Notes under the pieces: model-generated
Database searches by the model: none
What the model was told of the DNA's origin: nothing
What the model saw: the letters and a program-made list of their open reading frames with translations, nothing else
NCBI GenBank assembly: GCA_963930655.1
Contig: OZ005621.1
Coordinates: forward strand, 17,843,001 to 17,907,000
Length of the DNA stretch: 64,000 nt
Direction of reading: 5' to 3'
Origin: Myrica gale
Taxonomy: Eukaryota; Streptophyta; Magnoliopsida; Fagales; Myricaceae
Shown: positions 55,614 to 64,000 of the stretch, piece after piece
How positions within the stretch are numbered: the first letter of the stretch is position 1
Layout of the letters: each line of letters starts with the position of its first letter
Translations under genes and position numbers: made by a program

Positions 55614-56974
55614 ACATATATATATATCGCCCTTGAATATCAAACAATTGATGGTCAAATGAGCTTCAAAGGCAATACGTGATCTGACTGAGACTGAGAT
55701 CATATGAGATACGTACATAAATAATTATCGTCTAATTTGATGCAAAAATTTCATTTCGGACTATAAATCGTTAGGCAAAGTAAGGCAAGAAGTTCGCCAT
55801 CGCTTTCAATCCCGAGAAACACAAAATTTCTGTGACTATAAATACAAAGCAACTTTACGGGGTCCTGAAAGCTCTCAACAATCCCTGTTCACGAGGGCAT
55901 CCAAATAGGACAAAAGAAAATAGTGTTTTCAACTCACGTTCCTGTTCATTGGTATCCTTATCAATGCAGCTGCTTCTTCTTGTCTTCTTATTGTTATCCT
56001 AACTTGAAGAAAAAAGGAAATATATATATATATATATATAACAACCTGAATTGTTATTTAGGAATCAAGAATTTAGGGAAATCAGCTCTTAGTAATCATT
56101 TTCATGAGGCAGAACCAGCAAGCCTTTGGAAAGGCGTGTCTTAAGTCACTTGTCAGTACTTCGAGGAAAATGAAGAAAAATTATTTTGTCATTTATTGGG
56201 TACGTAGGATTTATGTTTCCAGAAACAGACATGCTAAAAAAAGGAAGATTATGATCAAGTACTCTTACCCAATATTCCTGCTACAAGGATTTTGTTGAAT
56301 CAATTATTTCTTCTTCTAAAACTTTTCTTGGTATAAATATATATATATATATATGGTAACATCAGAGGTAGATTTGAGTTGTAGTAGAATAAAACGCAAT
56401 GTGATCGACTCATCTAGTGAAAAGATCTCGATTCTATCTTTGTACAGTATAAAAAACTTCCCATTATTGTAGCACATAAATAAGGAATTTGCCTGTAATC
56501 TTTAGTGAGCTTTAGAAGAAATCAAGTTTAGAGTTTGATTGGTGTTTGCCGTTTGGATGTTGAAATTTTTGGAGTTTAAAAATTTTAATTTATGAAAATT
56601 AATGAAAATACGAAGAGAAAGATTATTTTAGTGAAATTGTTTATTTTTATTGTGATAGAAATAGATAATTTGACTGCGAAGAAAAAATATTTTATTAATT
56701 ATGTAATTAATTTATAATTTTGAGATGAATAAATATTTTATATTCATAAAAAGATAAAAAAAGGGTATGCATAAAGAGATAAAGAAGGATAATAGGGAGG
56801 AGATAAGAAAAATAGTAAAGCAGATAAAAGGAGAGAGGGAGAAAAAAACTGAAAAGGAAAATGGAGTGAAAATTATAACGGGGAGGAGAGAAAGTAAAGA
56901 GAAAGTGAACCCTGCGCATTGTGGTTATCTTCTCCCATTAGGAGGGTCTTTCCGTGTTCGAAACTCCTTATTCT
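55614..56974. other. Intergenic with TA microsatellites and a purine-rich tract
   Basis: (TA)n runs at about 55614, 56021 and 56337; a GA-rich tract at 56765-56900. No gene supported. Confidence 0.5.
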
Positions 56975-57907
56975 TACCTTTTTTTTTCTCGAAAAATAAT
57001 CAATGTAACAAAAATAAAGACAACAGGACAGACACAATAAAACGATAAAAAAGACAACAGGACAAACACAACCAGCAAGACCTCCGAACGGATCAGAGGA
57101 ATTACTATAATCTCCATGCAGGGTAGATGGAGTGGTGGCCGGACACAGTAGACAGAGCTACTAGGACCTGAACAAGCCGAAAAAGCGCCACAATTAACGC
57201 GTAGCGAGACCCAACGAAAGGTCGGAAGAGAGCCACAAGGACTCGGATAAGCCAACGGAAGGGGCGGACACACAACCACAAAGCACAACAAACGACAAGC
57301 CCTAAACAGAGGGGCATGCCCAAACGGGTAAAAGCACAACAAAACACAAGCCCTAAACAAAGGGACAGACCCAAACGGGTTTATTACCGGTCGGACAAAA
57401 ACCGACGGCGGCAGCGGCGGCGCGTGGTAGCTGGAAGATGAAGACCACGACCTAGGGGAGAGGGAGCGAGCCACAGAGGACAAATCTGGAAAGAGGAGCA
57501 GGAGCTGAGCGGCGGAGGAGGCCGCACGCGCTCCCCCAAACGTCGGCGCGTCAGATGCACGCGCCGCGCGTGGAGCGCGTGGCGCCATCGCCTCAGAGCC
57601 GGAGTAGCGGCTATCCACCGGTCTCAACGTGCTGAGTGCACCCAACGGGCGCGTGTGTGTCAAAACCCGGTGGAAAACGCCGGCCACATCTCGGAAGACA
57701 CCAGCCAAAAAAAATAAAAAAACCAAGCCACACAACCCAAAGCACCGGCCATACCACCCAGAGGGGAGGAGAAGAGAGAGGGAAGGAGGAGGAGGGAGGA
57801 AGGAGCCGGAGCTCCCCCTCCTCCGGAGAGACACGGTAGGGGAGAGGAAACCAGAGAGAAGGCAGAGAGAAAAAGGGCAGGGGGAGAGCCTACTACAGCC
57901 CGACAAA
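56975..57907 (-). repeat. GC-rich retroposon-like block (possible LINE-derived or 5'-truncated copy)
   Basis: GC content jumps at about 57050-57900 against AT-rich surroundings. Read on the minus strand, the block starts CT-rich, passes through a GC-rich middle and ends ACATTGATTATTTTTCGAG plus a run of A at 56984-56992, like the 3' end of a retroposed copy with a poly(A) tail. The 310-codon minus frame is Ser/Leu/Pro-rich with no domain. Duplicated CCCAAACGGGT and CACAAGCCCTAAACA units occur at about 57295-57380. Family not identified. Confidence 0.4.
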
Positions 57908-57908
57908 A

Positions 57909-58128
57909 GTTATTGTGTGATTGAGGTTATTGTGTGAGTGTGTAAGTGGACGAGTGAGATTAGAAGTTGAGAAATCTAATGGTTGAAAAATTGCCACGTC
58001 ATATAATGAACTCGACCCGCGAAACTGACCCGGTTTTATTAAATGACGTGTCGTTTTTTCAGCCATTAGATTTCTCAACTTCTAATCTCACCCGTCCACT
58101 CACACAATAATCTTACTCACATAATAAC
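57909..58128. mobile_element. Hairpin MITE, 220 bp
   Basis: Inverted halves: GTTATTGTGTGA, GAGATTAGAAGTTGAGAAAT, CTAATGGTTG on the left; CAGCCATTAG, ATTTCTCAACTTCTAATCTC, TAATAAC on the right. It folds into an almost complete hairpin around a short GACCCGCGAAACTGACCC loop region. No clear target duplication. Non-coding. Confidence 0.75.
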
Positions 58129-58175
58129 CGGTGCCACTACAACCCCTTGTTCTTACGTTATGTCTGCTGTCACTA

Positions 58176-58460
58176 TTAACTAAAAAAAGAAAGAGAAGGT
58201 GAAAGAGAGACCGAAGAAAATGTAAGAAAACTTGTGGAAAACTTAAAGAAGAACGAAAAAGAACAAGAAGAGAGAGGAGCAGGAAAATGAAAAGGAGTGA
58301 AAAAGTAGAGGAAGAGAGAGGAGAAGCAAAACAAGAAAACGAAAGAGGAGAAAAAAGAATAGAGTAGAAAGAGATGAGAGAGAGAAAAGAAGACCCCGAG
58401 AAGAAGAAAAAAAGAAAAAGAGAAAATTGAAGAGTTTTGGCAGAAGGAGAAGGAGCTTTT
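58176..58460 (+). repeat. Polypurine (GA-rich) tract
   Basis: About 285 bp almost free of pyrimidines on the plus strand (AGAAAGAGAAGG-type units), about 0.9 kb before the MAPKKK start codon. It could form triplex DNA or bind GAGA-type (BPC) factors; both are inference. Minus-strand frames here are Phe/Ser low complexity. Confidence 0.8.
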
Positions 58461-59379
58461 CTTTCTAGAAATTAGAGAGATTTTGTTGTTGTTGACGTCT
58501 TGTTGCGAAAGATGCATTTATCACATACGACAAAATCAAGTTTTGCAAAATGAATTGCAAAAGATGGATTTTTGCTCAAAGTTTGCTCGTTTGATGGTCC
58601 ATATCTGCAGAGTTCATATTTCACCCGAAAAGTTTCCAACTCATGCCACCACAGTTCGGATACAGAGACACCAAGCTTAGATAGCGAGAGGGACAGGGAG
58701 AGCCTGCCTAGGAAAAAGAAAGAGGGGGAGAGAGCCAGTTGGGTTGTATTTCCCACCAATTTTCCTGGGACCGTGAAATCCATCTGCCTCTCAGCTCAAG
58801 TGGGTCATTCTTTTATATTGAGGTCCTACTCTCCCACTTGCTGGTCTTTGCTGTCTCAGCCTGTGTTACCTGCCCCCTTTTAAAACTTCCCAAGGGACTC
58901 TTCTATCTTTTCTTTATGCTCTTCTTCTCGACTTTCGAGATCCAGTTTCTTAATCTGGGTGTTTGTATCTTTCTCTTACCATTCTGCTTCTGCAAGCTCA
59001 GATATATCAAAGCTTTAATATCGATATAGTTTGTGTCCTCTGCGTTCTTTGGTTGATACTTGTTCCCGTATAATCCTCAAGAGATTGTCTGACAAGGAAG
59101 GTGCTAGCTTTCAATTAAAGCCTCTGGGTCGTCTTTGTATTGTGCAAGCTTTACTGGGTAGTGCTTGTGATCGTTGTCGTGGCTTCTGGATTTGAGAGTG
59201 GTTTGTGTCCCTTGTGGAGCGGAAGGGAAGTTGGACAAAAGGAACTTTTTGGATAGTTTGAACTATACTTTTGGGGTGGAACAGTGATTGTGATCTCATG
59301 CTTGGTCTAAGACAATGGAGAGGTTTATGGCCGGGTTTTTTCTTCTTTAGCATTCCTAACTCAAGCCTGGTTAAGTAAT
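58461..59379 (+). promoter_or_regulatory. Promoter and 5' leader of the Raf-like MAPKKK
   Basis: Non-repetitive sequence with CT-rich patches and several short upstream frames. A leader intron is plausible but could not be defined. No clear TATA box chosen. Confidence 0.35.
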
Positions 59380-62300
59380 ATGAAGAACCTTCTTAAGAAG
59401 CTTCATATCATGTCCAATCAATCGGAAGGTGCAGAAGGGTCTCCTTCATCAAAGGGCAGCAAGTCTAAGGAAGGCTCGTCCCCTGATATGCTTTCGCACT
59501 CACAGTCCCATCATAATTCTGAGCATAAACCCCCACTAGGGCTCTCTGGTTGGTTAAATTCAGTTGCTAATAGACATAACTCCAGTCCCCCATCGTCTTC
59601 GAATATGGCAATAGGAGAGAAAATGGAACCTTCTGATTCTGGTAGTACTGGTGGGTTAGATGTTATCATGGACGCAGCTAGGGGTGATTCAGGTTCCAAT
59701 AACTCGAAGGATCCTGATGTAGAGGAAGAATATCAAATACAACTGGCTTTGGAGTTGAGTGCAAGGGAGGATCCCGAGGCAGTTCAGATCGAGGCTGTAA
59801 AGCAGATCAGCCTGGGTTCTTGCGCTGTTGATAATACTCCAGCTGAAGTTGTCGCCTATCGATACTGGGTAAGTCTGTCCCTTCCTTCTGCTTAGTGATT
59901 TCATTTTGGTTGACTTCTTGTTATTCATATTTGTTGATGACAGCAAGAAATGCTAAGAATATGTGCGGACACTCTTGCTTATAAATCAACCATCATAGAT
60001 ACTCTCATTTTAAATTTCTTGTGCTGTGGTCAACTTACTTGTCGTAGAATACAAGTGATTTGCTTCGAGAAAACTTTGGGGGATAAAGCGAGTTTAGTAC
60101 TGTATGGTAGGTAGATGGATATAATGCTGCCATAAGAGCAAAAAGTGCTTTCCGGTGAACTTGATGGTCTTTCACGAAAATATATTCTTAAGCTGTTAAG
60201 CATTAGACGAGAGGAGCTCAAGGAAAATAGGAGAAAATATTTGAGAAGTTGTCGTTGTTCCTTAAATCGTATTTTATGTGTTGTAAGTCAGAAACACAAC
60301 CAATTTAACATCAGTCGCACTATGTTGGTGTAAGTGATGTTGAACATCCAAGCTGCTTTGCAATGATGGAATATTAGCATATGCAGGATGGGTAGAACAA
60401 GTAATCTGTATAACAATCTCTAGTTCAGATGTGGAATTGTTTAGCTGTATGATTATGATATTCATATGCATCTCAGTAAATTTCAGCATTTAAGGCCTAA
60501 TGACTTTGGCTAGTCTTCTATACATCTTATATACCCATAAAATATTTATAAATATTCTTTTCTTCTTCACATGCATTGTCGTGTTTGTAGTTAGTTTCGT
60601 TCTTTTAGCTTGAGGATTTATAGGATGACAATACAATTTTGAGATGACAAGTTGTTCAGATCACAAAATCTCGATTCCCACCACTATTTCTGTACCAATA
60701 TTTCTGTACCAATGTTCCACTGTTAATGGGGAACACATAGCAAGCAATCATGCTTCCAGCCTCTTGCTTTTGTTCCACGGTAGAAAATACATGAGGGAAA
60801 TTGAAGCATTTAATATTATCCTTTAATTGATTGTACAAGTTATTTCCTAGATTCGCTGAAGTCTTGATCTCTATTTTTAGATGGACTGGAGACTATATGA
60901 TTATATGAGATTACTTATGTTGTAACTTTGTTTCCTCATCTCTGTCTTATTTTTATTCCTTTCTAACCTATCTCATATCGTAGATTTATCCATGCTTCAC
61001 AGAATTACAATTCGCTTAGCTATGATGACAAGATCATGGATGGTTTCTACGACCTGTATGGAGTAATGACCGAGTCAAACTCTGAAAGAATGCCTTCCCT
61101 TGTTGATCTGCAAGGAACACCAGTGTCAGACAGAGTCACGTGGGAAGCAGTTTTGGTCAATAGGGCTGCTGATGCTAATTTGTTGAAACTTGAACAGAGG
61201 GCTCTAGAGCTAGCTGTCAAATCAAGGTCCAATTCTCTAGTTTTAGTAGGTAGTAATTTGGTCCGAAAGCTAGCTATTTTAGTTGCTGACTATATGGGTG
61301 GACCAGTTGGGGATCCTGACAACATGTCGAGAGAATGGAGAAGTCTCAGTTACAGTTTGAAAGGAACCCTTGGTAGCATGGTTTTGCCGCTTGGTTCTCT
61401 AACAATTGGATTGGCTCGTCACCGTGCATTGTTGTTCAAGGTATTGGCTCGGCTTTTTCTGTTTATGGCACAATCCCGATTTGCAAATGGTGCTACCACT
61501 TTTAATGATATTGGGTAACCTTTTATTCTAATGTTTCAATATTCCCTCATAGTAATTTTGACTTCTGTAAGATTCTTAGTCTTGGTTTCACTCATGGGGG
61601 CACGGGGCACACTTCCATAGTGTGGATGAGTTAATCATATCAATTTCGTAGCTGCTTCTGATCTAATTTATGTTGGTTAATTGGTTAGGATGGAATGAGC
61701 AAAATGATATTTCATTGTTGTTAAGGATGGATGTATCTCAGATTGGAAATGCCAGGCAAGGTAGATGGAGAAAAACTGAAAAGTGTGTTGCTACGCAATT
61801 TCGTGATCACATTCTTTTGTTACTTCTAATTGATTTCTGTACTTTTTTTTGCACCTTAACAATGCTTTTCTTGTCCATATAATGTCTGATGGTTATATCA
61901 TTGATGCCTTGTTCGGGGATCTGAGGGTTACATTGACATCTCCTTTCCTAGTAGTCTGAGTTGCTCCAAGTATTCATATGGAATAAGTTAGGCCAGAACT
62001 CTATGTTTTATGCCCACCTTAGAAATTTGAATTTTGAAACATAATGAGCTGGACAATTAACTACGCTAGTGTCACGTAAGGAGTAATTCCGGCATAGTGG
62101 ATATCCAGTTCTTCCCTTTGTTGCAATTTTCCTCCAAATAACAACATTTCAACTAGCCTTTGAGCCACTGTACCTTGTTAGCAATATATGCTGTGTTCTC
62201 TGTTTCCACCTTATCCTGCCACTGTCTAGGTTGCTGTCAGAATTATGTTAGACTTCTGACATTCCTTTAAGATATCCCAAAGTGTACTATTAATGCTTTA

Positions 62301-64000
62301 GCATAAACCTAGAAATTTCAGCATTTGATTCATGTTACAATGAGATAATATTTCCCTCTTTGAAGTGTGTCTGGGGCTTTCCAATTACTCAAATGTGGTC
62401 TGAAATATATTGCTCATTCTAGTAATGAAGCTCAAGAACAAATATGGTCTGTAACCCCCTTTTGATTTTTAAGAAGCTATGTGGAGTTTATTAAAGGCTC
62501 CAAATATCAGAATGCTCCAGTTTCTTGGTTTTTTGTGTATTTTCTGGGTGCCATCTCTAATTTAAACCATATTAGAGGATTAATTTCTGTAAGACGTCTA
62601 TGCTTCCTCGTTTAGGTATTAATTAATTAGTCTTAATAACAATATTAGTGTAGGTAGTCAGAGAGAAAAGCTTTATGGTAGGAAGTATTTCAGCCCCTTT
62701 CCTCGAGACACATTCATAAGTGAAACATGATAGAGATGGCTTCTCAACTGTCCAACATGGTGTTCCATTTTTGTGCTGGATATATTGAGGGCAGAAAAGT
62801 TGTTTTGAGCAATTAACTTCCGTTCTTCTTGGTGAAATTTAAATCACTTCGTTCAGAGGGTGATGGCGAATAATTTATAGGATCAGTGTCCTGTATATCA
62901 TCACTGACATGTTACAATTTGACTAGTCAAAATTTTAGGTAGTGTGATGTTGGACGATAGTTACTGTTTTCACATTAGCAGCTCTTGACAACTGCGTTGT
63001 AAGAGCTACTGGGATTTTCATGTTATCAAGGGTTCAGTAGGTGCATTTGTTAGAAGTTGTCTGTCTACTGCGAGCTCACTGTCTCCAGCCATTAGATCTT
63101 TTTTTGTTTGTTTGGTATTCTTTTGATCAACAGCTTTATCCTTTCTTCATAGATTATCTTCTATATGGCTCTGTCCTTCCAACTTTTTTTTCCTCAGTTA
63201 TCCTTACTGCTTGGTATCCTGATCTTCCTCTAGTTCTTTTGTTTCAACTTTCGTGGGGTTATGTAGGTTTTGGCTGATAGCGTCGGATTCCCTTGCCGGT
63301 TGGTGAAAGGACAGCAATACACAGGTTCTGACGATGTGGCAATGAACTTTGTAAAGATTGATGAGGGAAGGTAACTGATATTACTATACGATTTTTGTTT
63401 TATGGTGATGGAGTCGAGTCAGCTAGGTTATTCAGGGCTATCTATTTTCTGTTCTTTGAAGCATTTTCTGGTTAATTCCCATGTGAGGTGTTCTATTATT
63501 CTTAATTACTCATAGTTAGTTTCTAATGCATGTGATGCTTTTTTTTTTGCCTTCTTGGCTAATGCATGCGATGCTGTTAGACCATAGTTCTAGTATCTAA
63601 CTCAGTGCCTATGTATTGGTGTTTTGGGATTCCAGTTGCATGTGTAGTTCCATTTTTTGTTTTATTTCTGCTTGGCTAGTTATCGTTGTGATTTTTATAT
63701 GCTCATTTTGGGGTTGCAAGCTTTATATGCAACTGAAATGTGGAAAATTTGGATTTCAGGGAGTATATTGTTGATCTAATGGCTGATCCCGGTGCACTTA
63801 TTCCATCTGATGCTGCTGGTTCGCATATAGAATATGAAGAATCTTTCTATTCTGCAAGTCCTTTGTTTAGAGATATTGACTCCTCTCATATGGCCTCATC
63901 AAGCAGTGGGGTTGGGAGTTCCTTACAAGACCATTTGGACTTTGGGACTGCGGACAAGATGTCTAAGTTGAGGAATTTTGCTTTAGGGAAAGAATCTGAT
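59380..64000 (+). CDS. EDR1-domain Raf-like MAPKKK, 5' part (continues past right edge)
   Basis: Exons 59380-59868, 61003-61440, 63267-63370 and 63760 to the right edge, all GT-AG with an unbroken frame. The start MKNLLKKLHIMSNQSE matches the conserved beginning of this family. A Ser-rich linker is followed by EEEYQIQLALELSAREDPEA. The EDR1 domain (about residues 130-380) reads AEVVAYRYWNYNSLSYDDK, GFYDLYGV, GTLGSMVLPLGSLTIGLARH, LVKGQQYTGSDDVAMNFVK, EYIVDLMADPGALIPSDAAG. The kinase domain is beyond the window. Members (EDR1, SIS8/RAF groups B) are cytosolic Ser/Thr kinases acting in defence, sugar and ethylene/ABA signalling. It reads like the SIS8/RAF branch more than EDR1 itself, but the exact ortholog cannot be fixed without the kinase domain. 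Intron 2 is 1826 bp and holds no recognised element. Confidence 0.93.

Noticed and set aside
56974-57906. 310-codon minus-strand open frame as a gene
   Set aside because: Composition is Ser/Leu/Pro/Arg low complexity, no domain is recognised, and the frame length is explained by high GC content in a retroposon-like block.

Overview
The window is nuclear DNA from a eudicot plant. It is AT-rich, genes have multiple GT-AG introns, and the proteins match plant-only families (MFT-type PEBP, PLS-DYW pentatricopeptide protein, TDY-class MAP kinase, GH1-HMGA, EDR1-domain Raf-like kinase). Plant transposons (hAT, Mutator-like, Tourist-like, LTR kin) fill the spaces. The species cannot be named from the sequence.

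Layout: 1-1.95 kb, a broken Ty3/gypsy fossil. 6.1-8.7 kb (+), a MOTHER OF FT AND TFL1 gene with its four canonical exons but an in-frame stop early in exon 4, and a hAT MITE in intron 1. 12.2-15.7 kb (+), a DYW-type PPR gene of about 780 codons with four frame breaks. 16.8-17.8 kb, a miniature LTR element (TRIM). 18.7-26.5 kb (-), an intact 11-exon TDY MAP kinase of the MPK8/MPK15 type (638 aa), with an organellar group II intron fragment in its last intron. 27.0-32.7 kb, two nested Mutator-like elements, the inner one carrying a class III peroxidase fragment. 34.9-42.8 kb, small MITEs and a 2.4 kb non-autonomous LTR element. 43.4-45.5 kb (+), an intact GH1-HMGA chromatin protein (435 aa). 51.3-51.9 kb, back-to-back fragments of a fasciclin-like arabinogalactan protein and a JmjC protein. 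53.3-54.4 kb, an internally deleted hAT element. 57.0-58.5 kb, a GC-rich retroposon-like block, a hairpin MITE and a long polypurine tract. 59.4 kb to the right edge (+), the 5' half of an EDR1-domain Raf-like MAPKKK.

The host genes are independent transcription units; they form no operon or cluster. The two left-hand genes (MFT and PPR) carry visible lesions, while the MAP kinase, GH1-HMGA and MAPKKK reading frames are clean across every exon junction. No new gene system was found. The most unusual structure is the nested Mutator-like element with its captured peroxidase at 26975-32735.
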